DNA of 64,000 bases from Liquorilactobacillus nagelii DSM 13675. Its GTDB lineage: Bacteria > Bacillota > Bacilli > Lactobacillales > Lactobacillaceae. The notes under the pieces were generated by a model. The model searched no databases and was not told the DNA's origin. It saw nothing but the letters and a program-made list of their open reading frames with translations. Each line of letters begins with the position of its first letter. The first letter of the stretch is position 1. Positions 49,387 through 58,427 of this stretch are shown here, in pieces. The stretch spans positions 1,302,001 to 1,366,000 of the forward strand of contig NZ_CP049304.1 of assembly GCF_019444005.1 (NCBI RefSeq), in the 5' to 3' direction. Both the position numbers and the translations under genes were made by a program.

Positions 49387-50082
49387 TTAATTTTGAATAA
49401 AACTATATCCAACACCAATGTGAGTTTTAATAAATTTAAGCGATTCGCGTTCTGGTTCAAGTTCTTTTCGCAAAGCAGCAATTGCCACGCGAAGAGAAGT
49501 GGTATCATTCAGCGGTTTATCAGGCCACAGAGTTCGCATTAAAAAACCATGTGTTAATACTTTGGCTGTGTTATCGGCCAGCAGACACAGTAAATTATAC
49601 GTCGTTTCAGTTAAATTAAGCGGTTGTTGGTCTAAGTAAGCCGTTTGACTGAAAAAGTCAATTTTTAAGGGACCATTTTGATAAATACGCTGCTCATCAT
49701 GCGTATTTTCCAAATAGGCCTTCCGTCTTAAAGCAACTCTAATCCGTGCCAACATTTCATTAATTGAAAATGGTTTGATCAGATAATCATCTGCTCCCTT
49801 ATCTAAAGCAGTGATTTTATCTGTTTCATCACTGCGAGCCGAAATTACAATAATTGGTGTTAATTGATTTTGACGAATTTTTTCAATTACTAATACCCCA
49901 TCTATGTCTGGCAGACCCAGATCGAGTAAAATCACAGCTGGTTGAAACAAGCGTTGACTCGCCAATGCTGTTTGTCCATCCCTAGCCCACTCAAATTGAT
50001 ATTGATTTGCTTTCAATGTCATCGTTATCAAGCGACCAACCTCTTGGTCATCTTCGACTAATAAAATTCGTGTTTTACTCAT
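49387..50082 (-). CDS. kdpE: KdpE-type response regulator (OmpR family)
   Basis: A 231-residue response regulator with receiver acidic pocket VEDD, phospho-aspartate in ILLDLGLPDIDG and lysine in DYLIKPF, then a C-terminal winged helix (LLCLLADNTAKVLTHGFLMRTLW). The start ATG 50082 has GGAGGGAAAG upstream and overlaps kdpD by 8 bases. The usual target, kdpFABC, is not in this window. Confidence 0.87.
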   Translation of the reverse strand: MSKTRILLVEDDQEVGRLITMTLKANQYQFEWARDGQTALASQRLFQPAVILLDLGLPDIDGVLVIEKIRQNQLTPIIVISARSDETDKITALDKGADDYLIKPFSINEMLARIRVALRRKAYLENTHDEQRIYQNGPLKIDFFSQTAYLDQQPLNLTETTYNLLCLLADNTAKVLTHGFLMRTLWPDKPLNDTTSLRVAIAALRKELEPERESLKFIKTHIGVGYSFIQN

Positions 50083-52051
50083 TTCTTTCCCTCCATAATG
50101 GTAACGTAAACCAGAATTTAACCCCTTGCGGCTGAACATTTTCCGCTCCAATTTCACCACCACAGATTGTTATAATTGCTTGACAAAGTGCTAGCCCAAT
50201 TCCAAGCCCTTTGCGACCAGAATAAGCATTGGACTGACTGTAAAATAACGTAAAAATTTGTTTTAATTGTCGATTTTCAAGATGTGGTCCATTATTATAA
50301 ACTGTGATTTTTGCAAATTGCTGATTAAGCTGAATTGCATTTAAATAGATTTTAGCTGTTGGGGGAGTGTATTTCATCGCATTATTTAACAAATTAACTA
50401 AAACTTGAACGATTAGCTGCCCATCCGTTGCCACTAACAAACTAGGGTCTACCAAATTTGTCTGGATTTTTCGTTCTTCTGTTTTTGAAACACTGTGGCT
50501 GAGAGCCGCTTCAAAAATATCAGCTAACAATTCCGGACTCTTTTTAGCTTGAAGTTCGCCACTGTCAACTTTAGTCATCGCTAATAAGTTCTCAACTAAA
50601 TCAATCAACCAAGCCGCATCATGATTGATTGAACGATAAAGTTCCTGCCGTTGGTCACTTGTCAGAGAATACTCTGCCTGCAGCAAAACATCAGCATTCC
50701 CATAAATTGCAGTTAATGGTGTCCGCAAGTCGTGGGAAATCCCCCGCAAAAGATCTGATCGCAATTTTTCTTGCTTAACTTGAGCTTCAATCTTTGTTTG
50801 TCTTTGCAAATTCAAGTTGCGTTGAATCGCTTGTTCGGACTCTTCACAAATCGAAACTGCCAGGTTAAAGGCTAGCATATCATTAAAGCTACGTCTTTTT
50901 ACAGCAATTGCAATCACGGCAATCGTCTGCCGTTGATTTTTTAACGGTAAATAAATGAAATCACTGTGCGCTTCAATCTTAGTTCCCCAACCTGCACGCG
51001 CATGATTCTCAAATGCCCATTTTAAAGCTTTTTGTTCCTTTAATTGTTGAATTTGTAAAAAGTCAGCTGCAATATTTCCGCCAAACTTTAATGGTGCTGT
51101 TTCTGTTGCCGAGCGAAAAATAAATAGATTACAGTTCAGTAATTGGTTTAACTGTCGACCCGTTACTTGCAATATCTCCATTACCTCTTCGCATTGTTGG
51201 AGTAGGCGATTAGTTTGTAACAAGATTTCCGTTCGGTGTGCCCGTCGCGCATCTAACTCTGCTTGAGTTTGAATTTTCGTCGTCCAAGAACTGCTAAGAA
51301 CAGCGACAATTAACAAGATTAGGAAAGTAAAAATATTGTTTGGGTTGCTGCGAAATGAACCCAAGGGAACCGTAAAGAAAAAATCATAAACAAACGGAAT
51401 CAATAATGAATATAATAAGGCGTAACTACGCTGATGCGTCACCATTGCAGTAAACATCACGCCTAAAATATAAATCAAAACTACATCTAATGCATCAAAG
51501 CCCAAGAATTTTAGGAATAGTCCTAATCCAGTCGTCACAATTAAAATTCCTACTGTTTGTAGTAACTGTTTCCAATTAAAGTTTTGTTTGACAATCTCAG
51601 CAATTTTTAAACGGTGCTGCTTATTTGATGAAATCGTTGACTGATTACGATTGAAAACAACTATTTGATCAGCTTCTGGAACTAACTGATTGAGTTGTTT
51701 GAGCAAATCGTTTTTGCCAAGTCTAAACCAGATTGACTGATGATTACTGCCTAAAATGATTTTAGTTATTCCTTTTTCCTTAGCATACTCTGCAATCAAT
51801 CGCGCCCTCGCAGTTCCATAAAGCGTTGTAACTTTTATGCCTAAGCTGGCAGCTAAATTAAAATTTTGAGTTAATTGCTGATCATCTAGTTCTGTCAAAG
51901 TTTGACTAATATAAATTCCTACCAAATCTGTTGCTTGGTTTTCGGCTAGTTTGGCGGCTGTTTGAATAACCTTCTGATTGCTTTTTGATCCTGAAATACA
52001 AACCAAAAATTGTTTTGTACGCTCAGTTGCTTTCTCAAATTGTTTTGTCAC
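50075..52051 (-). CDS. kdpD: KdpD-type sensor histidine kinase, short form
   Basis: A 658-residue kinase. Residues 10-135 are a USP-like domain (FLVCISGSKSNQKVI), then four membrane helices (about 165-260), a GAF-like region, HisKA with GISHDLRTPLTAIYGN, and an HATPase domain (N-box NLLNNAMKY; GLGIGLALCQAI). The N-terminal KdpD ATP-binding domain of the roughly 890-residue E. coli protein is missing. It starts at GTG 52051. Senses K+ or ion strength by family; here the nearby output is kup. Confidence 0.88.
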   Translation of the reverse strand: MTKQFEKATERTKQFLVCISGSKSNQKVIQTAAKLAENQATDLVGIYISQTLTELDDQQLTQNFNLAASLGIKVTTLYGTARARLIAEYAKEKGITKIILGSNHQSIWFRLGKNDLLKQLNQLVPEADQIVVFNRNQSTISSNKQHRLKIAEIVKQNFNWKQLLQTVGILIVTTGLGLFLKFLGFDALDVVLIYILGVMFTAMVTHQRSYALLYSLLIPFVYDFFFTVPLGSFRSNPNNIFTFLILLIVAVLSSSWTTKIQTQAELDARRAHRTEILLQTNRLLQQCEEVMEILQVTGRQLNQLLNCNLFIFRSATETAPLKFGGNIAADFLQIQQLKEQKALKWAFENHARAGWGTKIEAHSDFIYLPLKNQRQTIAVIAIAVKRRSFNDMLAFNLAVSICEESEQAIQRNLNLQRQTKIEAQVKQEKLRSDLLRGISHDLRTPLTAIYGNADVLLQAEYSLTSDQRQELYRSINHDAAWLIDLVENLLAMTKVDSGELQAKKSPELLADIFEAALSHSVSKTEERKIQTNLVDPSLLVATDGQLIVQVLVNLLNNAMKYTPPTAKIYLNAIQLNQQFAKITVYNNGPHLENRQLKQIFTLFYSQSNAYSGRKGLGIGLALCQAIITICGGEIGAENVQPQGVKFWFTLPLWRERNE

Positions 52052-52146
52052 TTTTCCCGCCCTCTTCCACTAGTTCGCAATTGACTATAACAAAATCTTT
52101 GTTAAGATGGTGTTAATTTATTTTTTTTAAGCAGAAATTAATAAAA

Positions 52147-52183
52147 ACAGTTGAGACAAAATAAGAATCTTGTTTCAACTGTC
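52147..52183 (-). terminator. Terminator of the ABC exporter gene
   Basis: ACAGTTGA-ACAA and TTGT-TCAACTGT arms (52148-52183) pair with a single mismatch. A T-rich tail follows on the minus strand. It lies about 55 bases beyond the stop at 52239. Confidence 0.75.
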
Positions 52184-52238
52184 TAGAATTTTTTAAGCCA
52201 CTAAAATTATTTTTTTGAAAAATAGCCACCGTTTACTT

Positions 52239-53912
52239 TTAAAAATTTAATTTTGCTAACTCTAATTTAATTTTTTCATCTTGATAATTTCCTTGAGCAC
52301 TTATTCTCCCATGTTGAAGAACAATAATTTGATCCGCTTTTTGAAATGCTTCTAAATTAAAACTATGTGTAATCAACAAAAAGCCCATTTTCATTGAAAA
52401 AAGATCATGCAATAAAGATGCCGCAATCCGCGGGTCTAAACCGGTAGTCAATTCATCAAAAATATAAAATTGATAATTACGCAAAAAAAGTCGGGCCAAA
52501 GCCAGCCGTTGACGTTCCCCTCCTGACAATAATGAACTCTGATCACTAACCATTGTTTCCAAAGAATGCTGCTGCAACCATTCGGCTAATCCAGCGTGCC
52601 CCATAGCTTGCTCAAGCTCGCTATTCGAAAACCGATCTTCAAACAGATTTAAATTTTCGCGAACTGTCCCTGAAAAGACATGTCCACGTTGCAGCAACAA
52701 ACCAATTTGTTGATAAATATCTTTTCGAGCTAATTTATTTACCGGTTGTCGATTCAAATCTACAGAACCAGAACAAGGAGCAATTTCGCCAAGTAATAAT
52801 TTTGTCAGTGTTGTTTTGCCACTTCCGCTTGCCCCAACTAACAAATATTTCTTGTTTAATTTCAATTCCAAATTTATCTTTTTTAAAATTGATTGTTGTT
52901 TTACTTCATAGCTTGCTGATTGCAACTTAAATACCTTATTTGGTAAAAATTGATCTGTCAGCAGCAATGGTACCGTTCCAATTGAAGCATCGGCTTGAAG
53001 AAATTCAACAAGTTTAACGGCCGCTTGATGTCCACTAATAATTAAGGGAATAATTCGTGTAATTTCAAGCAACGGATAACTTAAATAACCACTAAGTGTG
53101 CTGAAAACCACCATTTGTCCTAAGTTCATTCTTCCTTGTTGCACCATGATTGCTCCTAAAATCCAAGTTGAAATATAGGTTAGATCACTCAACAGCATTG
53201 AAACTCCAAGACTAAAGCTTGACCAGCGAGCATTAACTTGCTGTTTTGCCAATAATTTTTGATTACTAAGCTGGTGTTGTTTAATCGCTGCTCGACCAGC
53301 TAAAGCAAATTTTAAAATCGGTAAGCCACTCAATAAATCAGTTACTCGTGAAGTATAACGATCAATTTGTTTAACAACAGCGGAAGAAGAGGTAGTTAAC
53401 TTTTTCTTTAAAAGAAATGGGAAAACTAGTGCTGGCAAACTCAAAAGAACTATAACTAAAGTAATCACTGGGTTAAGTGATATAGTAGCAATCATCGCTA
53501 AACTAATTTGAAAGCTGTAACTCACCAGTAATAATAGTTGTCCATAATAGTTTTCAACCACATTATCGGTTTGTTTAGTGACTTTGGCAACTAGTTCTCC
53601 CACCGAAAGCGAATAACTTTTGGACGTTAAATGATATGCTTGTTCCATCAAGGCTGCTCGTAATCTTTGCGCTGTATGCAATTTAAGCATTAACCCAAAA
53701 TAGTTATCTAAACCGCCAATGTTATCCATTATTATCATAAAAACTAGAATTCCACTGCCTAGCAAAAATAAATCAAAATGTTGTTTGCCCTGAGCAACAT
53801 TAATAATCAACTGAAAAACAAATGCCCAGCAAACATACATCGTCTGTGTAACTAGCCTCACTAATAGCATTCTGAAAAATTCTTTTTTATCAGATATTAA
53901 AAACCGTAACAT
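52239..53912 (-). CDS. ABC exporter with fused permease and ATPase
   Basis: A 557-residue half-transporter. Five or six membrane helices occupy residues 1-290, followed by an ATPase with Walker A GASGSGKTT, signature LLSGGERQRLALARL, Walker B YIFDELTTGL and switch LLITHSF. It probably works as a homodimer; the substrate is unknown. The Walker B carboxylate reads DE as expected, so it should be active. It has a roughly 200-base structured leader with a terminator, and its ribosome binding site is inside a hairpin. Confidence 0.87.
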   Translation of the reverse strand: MLRFLISDKKEFFRMLLVRLVTQTMYVCWAFVFQLIINVAQGKQHFDLFLLGSGILVFMIIMDNIGGLDNYFGLMLKLHTAQRLRAALMEQAYHLTSKSYSLSVGELVAKVTKQTDNVVENYYGQLLLLVSYSFQISLAMIATISLNPVITLVIVLLSLPALVFPFLLKKKLTTSSSAVVKQIDRYTSRVTDLLSGLPILKFALAGRAAIKQHQLSNQKLLAKQQVNARWSSFSLGVSMLLSDLTYISTWILGAIMVQQGRMNLGQMVVFSTLSGYLSYPLLEITRIIPLIISGHQAAVKLVEFLQADASIGTVPLLLTDQFLPNKVFKLQSASYEVKQQSILKKINLELKLNKKYLLVGASGSGKTTLTKLLLGEIAPCSGSVDLNRQPVNKLARKDIYQQIGLLLQRGHVFSGTVRENLNLFEDRFSNSELEQAMGHAGLAEWLQQHSLETMVSDQSSLLSGGERQRLALARLFLRNYQFYIFDELTTGLDPRIAASLLHDLFSMKMGFLLITHSFNLEAFQKADQIIVLQHGRISAQGNYQDEKIKLELAKLNF

Positions 53913-53931
53913 AACCTGCCTCCTGTTACGG
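53904..53931 (-). promoter_or_regulatory. Hairpin enclosing the ABC exporter ribosome binding site
   Basis: CCGTAACA (53931-53924 on the minus strand) pairs perfectly with TGTTACGG (53911-53904). The 12-base loop holds GGAGG, and the stem contains the last two bases of the ATG. Formation would expose the SD but hold the start codon, so it could tune translation. Confidence 0.6.
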
Positions 53932-54119
53932 TCCTAAATATTTAACTGTTTAACTTTTTTCTACACAAAAAGACCGGCAGAATCCAGTCTCGTCTTTAGG
54001 CGGGAAGAAACAGTGAAAAAATTTAGGACCGCACAAAATAATCCCGTTTTTAACGGGTACTATCTAGTTGCAATTTCCTAAATTCTTATTTTCACTGCTA
54101 ACTCCCCCTCATTTAAATT
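53932..54119 (-). ncRNA. Structured leader / attenuator of the ABC exporter, class unknown
   Basis: From a start near 54119, the RNA folds into a long helix: 54097-54076 with 54028-54011 (18 bp, 4-base bulge), extended by GGGGAG with CUUCCC. Inside is a CCCGTT/AACGGG hairpin (54057-54043). An intrinsic terminator follows (GACTGG 53989-53984, CCGGTC 53977-53972, T tail). The segment CGGTCCTAAAT (54031-54021) can instead pair with ATTTAGGACCG (53939-53929), 11 bp, next to the ribosome binding site. I could not match it to a known riboswitch family. Confidence 0.6.
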
Positions 54120-54125
54120 AACGTC

Positions 54126-54154
54126 AGTATACAGCGCTTAATCAACTTTAGCAA
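54126..54154 (-). promoter_or_regulatory. Promoter of the ABC exporter
   Basis: Minus strand -35 TTGCTA (54154-54149), 17-base spacer and perfect -10 TATACT (54131-54126). It implies a leader of about 205 bases before the ATG at 53912. Confidence 0.75.
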
Positions 54155-54248
54155 GTTTTTCTAAGTAAATTGTTTCGAATGTTTTTATCGAAAGTTACTC
54201 CGACTGTTTTTTTTACTTTCTTAATCTTAAAAATAAATTACAATTAGC

Positions 54249-54278
54249 TTGACTTTTGACCTTTTATCGTGTGATACT
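54249..54278 (+). promoter_or_regulatory. Promoter of the ltaS leader
   Basis: -35 TTGACT (54249-54254) and -10 TGATAC/GATACT (54272-54278), spacing 17-18. It places transcription start near 54285, some 240 bases before ltaS. Confidence 0.7.
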
Positions 54279-54284
54279 ATCAAT

Positions 54285-54388
54285 GGTGCCAAACCACGGT
54301 AAGGGTAAGCGATCGGCGCATTTGCGTTCCGAAGGTTGCCGCACCTTACCACTAACATCCTTATGCTTTGCGTAGGGATGTTTTTTTA
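54285..54388 (+). ncRNA. Structured leader with terminator upstream of ltaS, class unknown
   Basis: The proximal stem is GGTAAGG (54298-54304) with CCTTACC (54344-54350). It can be replaced by GGTGC (54285-54289) with GCACC (54341-54345), which share bases. Inside is a CGG-CGC-ATTT-GCG-TT-CCG hairpin (54314-54331). It is followed by the terminator ACATCC/GGATGT (about 54355-54380) with seven T residues. GC content is well above the surroundings. This is a riboswitch-like layout, but I do not recognise the family. Confidence 0.6.
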
Positions 54389-54522
54389 TCGGAACATAGC
54401 CTTCCAAACCAACAAAGTAAGAATTCATAATTCTTTGTTAAATCTGTTCAACAAATTGACTTGGTTTTAATCAATGGTTTAAAATTAAGTCTTAGTTAAT
54501 CCAGAAGGGATGGGTCATTTTA

Positions 54523-56688
54523 ATGCAAAAAATCAAGACGTGGCTAAGTACACGTTGGGGCTTTTTCGGATTGCTAGTTTTTCTTTTCTGGTTAAAGACG
54601 ATTGCAGTTTATTTAATCGATTTCCGCTTAGGTGTTAGCGGTGTCATTGAATATGCAATTTTATTTTTTAATCCGTTAGCCACTACCCTTTTACTGCTAG
54701 GTGCTGCGCTTTATATTAAACGTACAGTTCCAGCATATCTAACCATTATGATTATTTACATAGCCAATACAGCATTATTGTTATTTAACGTTATTTATTA
54801 TCGCGAATTTACCGATTTTATGACCTTTAATGTTATTTTTGGCTATTCCAGTGTTTCTGAGGGACTAAGTACTAGCTCAGTAGCTTTGCTCAAACCCCAA
54901 GACTTTGTAATTTTTGTTGATTTCTTAGTAATTTTGCTGGGCTTTTTGACAAAAATCATTAAATTAGATCGTCGACCAATACCATCACGTCAAGCGGTTG
55001 CGCTGACATCTTTTGCTATTTTTTTGATTTTTTTCAATATCACTTTAGGCGAAGCCGAACGGCCACAGCTACTAACTCGAACTTTCGATCGCAGTTATTT
55101 GGTTAAATACCTAGGCTTAGATGCTTTTACTTTTTACGATGGGATCAAAACTGCTAAAAATAACCAAGTTCGTAGCGAAGCTACTAGCAGTGACTTAAAT
55201 AAAGTTTTAAACTTCACAAAAAAGCATTACGCTTCACCTAATTCAAGCACTTATGGACTTGCTAAGGGAAAAAATGTGATTGTCATTCATTTGGAAAGCT
55301 TCCAACAATTTCTAATTAACTACAAACTGAATGGTCAGGAAGTTACGCCTTTTTTAAATAGTCTATATAATGGCAAATCAACCTACAGTTTTAGTAACTT
55401 TTTCAACCAAGTCGGACAAGGAAAAACTTCCGATGCAGAAAACATGTTAGAAACTAGCATCTATGGGTTACCACAAGGATCACTTTTTTCTGCTTTAGGA
55501 ACCGATAATACTTTTGAAGGAGCGCCAGCTATCTTGAATCAACGTGCTGGCTATTCTAGTGCGGTTTTCCATGGGAATAAGGGTTCTTTTTGGAATCGCG
55601 ACAATGTATATAAAAACTTGGGTTATCAGTATTTCTTTGACGCCAGCTATTATAATACAAATGCTAACAATTTAACCGAATATGGCCTAAAAGATAAATT
55701 ACTGTTTCATGACTCTATTAAGTATTTGGAAAGAATGCAGCAACCCTTTTACGTTAAATATATTACTGTTACCAACCATTTTCCTTATTCATTAGACAAG
55801 AAAAACACTAGTTTCCCTGCGGCTAATACTGATGATGAATCGGTCAATAATTACTTTGTTACCGCCCATTACTTAGATCAATCTGTTAAGGAATTTTTCG
55901 ATTATCTGAAAAAATCTGGTTTATATGATAAGTCAATTGTGGTAATTTATGGTGATCATTATGGAATTTCTGACTCACGAAATTTAAAATTAGCCTCATT
56001 ACTCGGCAAGTCAGCTGATACTTGGAATGATTTCGACAATATGCAACTTCAACGAGTTCCTTTTATGATTCATATTCCGGGCTTAAAAACTGGTGGTGTG
56101 CAAACAACTTATGGAGGAGAAATTGATGTTTTGCCAACCTTACTACATTTATTAGGTATTTCTTCCAAACGCTATATTCAATTTGGAACTGATCTTTTTT
56201 CAAAAAAACATGATCAGACAGTGGCATTTCGCAATGGTAACTTTATTACTCCAGAGTATTCCTATGTCGATGGTGCAATATACGAGAATCAAACTGGCGA
56301 AGAAATCACTCATCCTTCAAGTAAATTAGCCGCGAAGGTAAAACAAGCTGACCAACAGGTTAATACTGAATTATCCCTTTCCGATTCGTTAAATAATAAA
56401 AATTTGTTGCGTTACTACGTGCCAAAGGGATTCACACCAGTCAACCCTAAAAATTATAATTATAAAAATGACTTTGGACAACTTTTGCAATTACAAAAGT
56501 TGCTTAATAACAAGTCTACTAGCTTATGGGCCGAAAATGGCAATCATACGACTGTTTCCGATTACACTTCTGATGCACCAGAACTAAAAACAACTGATAA
56601 AAACAGTGAAAATGTTGCTCAAGCTTATTCAACAGCTAGTGAACAAAACAACAGCAGCTCTAGTAGTGCAAGCTCAAATAGTAAATAA
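54523..56688 (+). CDS. ltaS: Lipoteichoic acid synthase (LtaS family)
   Basis: Polymerises glycerol phosphate from phosphatidylglycerol onto a glycolipid anchor on the outer membrane face. Five N-terminal helices (residues about 15-180) precede a sulfatase-fold domain. The metal/catalytic sites are IHLESFQ (glutamate) and the nucleophile T302 in GQGKTSDAE, with YGDHYG further on. The extra C-terminal tail beyond the usual length is low-complexity (SSSSSASSNS). The ribosome binding site is AGAAGGGA. LtaP primases look alike, so the exact member is uncertain. Confidence 0.9.
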   Translation: MQKIKTWLSTRWGFFGLLVFLFWLKTIAVYLIDFRLGVSGVIEYAILFFNPLATTLLLLGAALYIKRTVPAYLTIMIIYIANTALLLFNVIYYREFTDFMTFNVIFGYSSVSEGLSTSSVALLKPQDFVIFVDFLVILLGFLTKIIKLDRRPIPSRQAVALTSFAIFLIFFNITLGEAERPQLLTRTFDRSYLVKYLGLDAFTFYDGIKTAKNNQVRSEATSSDLNKVLNFTKKHYASPNSSTYGLAKGKNVIVIHLESFQQFLINYKLNGQEVTPFLNSLYNGKSTYSFSNFFNQVGQGKTSDAENMLETSIYGLPQGSLFSALGTDNTFEGAPAILNQRAGYSSAVFHGNKGSFWNRDNVYKNLGYQYFFDASYYNTNANNLTEYGLKDKLLFHDSIKYLERMQQPFYVKYITVTNHFPYSLDKKNTSFPAANTDDESVNNYFVTAHYLDQSVKEFFDYLKKSGLYDKSIVVIYGDHYGISDSRNLKLASLLGKSADTWNDFDNMQLQRVPFMIHIPGLKTGGVQTTYGGEIDVLPTLLHLLGISSKRYIQFGTDLFSKKHDQTVAFRNGNFITPEYSYVDGAIYENQTGEEITHPSSKLAAKVKQADQQVNTELSLSDSLNNKNLLRYYVPKGFTPVNPKNYNYKNDFGQLLQLQKLLNNKSTSLWAENGNHTTVSDYTSDAPELKTTDKNSENVAQAYSTASEQNNSSSSSASSNSK

Positions 56689-56717
56689 ATAATCTACTCC
56701 AAAACTAAGTTAAAAAA

Positions 56718-56766
56718 AGTGCTGCTATTAATCGATGAAAATCAGTTAATAGCAGAACTTTTTTTG
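56718..56766 (+). terminator. ltaS terminator
   Basis: AAGT-GCTGCTATTAA pairs with TTAATAGCAG-AACTT, followed by seven T residues. It begins about 30 bases past the ltaS stop. Confidence 0.88.
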
Positions 56767-56846
56767 TTCTTGCCTAATATTTGAATTAATAACAAGTGTT
56801 GATTTTGTCGTTTTTATGCTTAACTTCACTCTTAAAAAGCAAACAA

Positions 56847-56889
56847 AATTCCAGTAGGAAAAAGGAATAAGCCAATTCTTACTGGAATT
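56847..56889 (-). terminator. Terminator of the two-component system
   Basis: Fourteen-base arms AATTCCAGTAGGAA (56847-56860) and TTCTTACTGGAATT (56876-56889) pair with one wobble. On the minus strand it lies 70 bases past the kinase stop with a T-rich tail. Confidence 0.7.
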
Positions 56890-56958
56890 AATTTTATTTA
56901 TTATGCAATTTGGGAATTTAAACTTGGTGTGATAAATAAATGAAAACATAGATCGTTT

Positions 56959-58425
56959 TTATTTCTTATCTGGAAAGATTAAAGTAAAGGTTGATCCTTG
57001 ATCAGGGTGACTAATTACTTCGACCTTGCCATGATGCAATTCCATTAGTTGCTGAACTATTGCCAATCCCAAGCCAGACTCACCATATTTAGTATTTTTC
57101 CGAGAAACATCAGCTTTATAATATCTTTCCCAGATGTTTTTTAATTGTTCTTCAGACATACCAATACCTGTATCACTGATTCGGAAAATGCTACTTTGAA
57201 ATCCACGTTCAACTGAGATACGAATGCTGCCATTTTTGGTAAACTGAATTGCATTTTGGGTAATATTGAAAATAACCTGCACAAAACGATCATAATCTGC
57301 ATAAACTTCAAGTTCTTGAGGGCCTTCAATTTCGAGTTGGTCACCAGCAGCAGCGGCTTTCTTGTTCAATTGTGTTTTAATATTTTTTAAAACATGCATT
57401 GCTTCGAAATTGCGACGATTCAAAATGATTTGACCACTGCGAATTTTTTCATAATCAAGATTCTCATTCACTAAGCGAATCAAACGCTTAGTTTCATTGC
57501 GCATTAATTCGATACTTTTATCTTTACTATCCTCAGGAATAGCATTATATGCGAGTCCTTCCAGTAAACCATTAATTGTAGTTAAAGGTGTCCGCATCTC
57601 ATGCGCAGCATCCGCCATAAATTGTCTTCTGCGATCTTCTTGCCGCTTGATTTCAGCTTCTGATTTACTTAATGAAGCAGCCATCTGATTGAAGTCGTTG
57701 GCTAAGTCGTCAATTTCATCACGATGATTGTTGGTTAATTGAACATCAAAGTTACCTGCAGCGACTTGTCGGGTCGCTTTTTGCAAGTGGCTAATTCGCT
57801 TAGTTATATAATGAGCCAAAAAGTAACTAAAAATTGCTCCAACTACGGCAGCAATTAGCAACATAATAACCAAACTTCGCTGAATTCTGGAAAAGCTGAC
57901 TTGTAAACTAGAAACTTTGGCACCAACTGAGATTACCGCTACCAAATTTCCTTTACTATCAAAACACGGTGCCATAATATCCGTCATTTTCTGTTGCTGA
58001 CGACCATTATTTTTCAAGTTTCCTGATTTACGCAACCAGCTAAGATCATTTTTACGACGTAAAATATCACCTTTTTTTAATTTAGCCCATTCCTTTTTGG
58101 AAATAGATGATTGAAAACCCAAAGTTTCAGGATAAAGGACCTGCTTACGGCTGGTATAAATTGTAAAATGGACTGCTTGGTTTTGTAATAACATTTCATA
58201 ATTCTGCAATTTCTGCGTGTCTAAGGCAAAAACAGTTTTGCCATTAGCCATCTGTTCAATACTCATTGCTTCTGTTTTCAAACTATAAGCATAGCCTTCG
58301 AGTTGATTCCACGTATTTTGATAAACCAATTCCTTAGTAAGATGAAAGGAAAAAGTTCCAATTAAAATCAGTAATAACAGAATAATTGAAAAAAAAGCCA
58401 GCATCTGCTGATAAACTAACTTCAT
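56959..58425 (-). CDS. Sensor histidine kinase (HAMP-HisKA-HATPase)
   Basis: A 488-residue membrane kinase: helices at about 8-30 and 182-205 bracket an extracellular sensor region. HAMP follows, then HisKA with MADAAHEMRTPLTTINGL, and HATPase with N-box VIFNITQNAIQF, DTGIGM and GLGLAIVQQ. It is 2 bases after the response regulator, in one operon. The signal is unknown; the extracellular loop suggests envelope stress. Confidence 0.9.
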   Translation of the reverse strand: MKLVYQQMLAFFSIILLLLILIGTFSFHLTKELVYQNTWNQLEGYAYSLKTEAMSIEQMANGKTVFALDTQKLQNYEMLLQNQAVHFTIYTSRKQVLYPETLGFQSSISKKEWAKLKKGDILRRKNDLSWLRKSGNLKNNGRQQQKMTDIMAPCFDSKGNLVAVISVGAKVSSLQVSFSRIQRSLVIMLLIAAVVGAIFSYFLAHYITKRISHLQKATRQVAAGNFDVQLTNNHRDEIDDLANDFNQMAASLSKSEAEIKRQEDRRRQFMADAAHEMRTPLTTINGLLEGLAYNAIPEDSKDKSIELMRNETKRLIRLVNENLDYEKIRSGQIILNRRNFEAMHVLKNIKTQLNKKAAAAGDQLEIEGPQELEVYADYDRFVQVIFNITQNAIQFTKNGSIRISVERGFQSSIFRISDTGIGMSEEQLKNIWERYYKADVSRKNTKYGESGLGLAIVQQLMELHHGKVEVISHPDQGSTFTLIFPDKK

Positions 58426-58427
58426 AA

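Noticed and set aside
53932..54119. Calling the exporter leader a yybP-ykoY (manganese) riboswitch because of its GGGGGAGTTAGC start
   Set aside because: The later conserved loop elements of that family are not visible and the gene is not a typical target. I left it as class unknown.
54285..54388. SRP RNA (4.5S) identity for the RNA upstream of ltaS
   Set aside because: The conserved GGAAGGAAGCAGC-type loop is absent. Promoter, terminator and position point to a cis leader.
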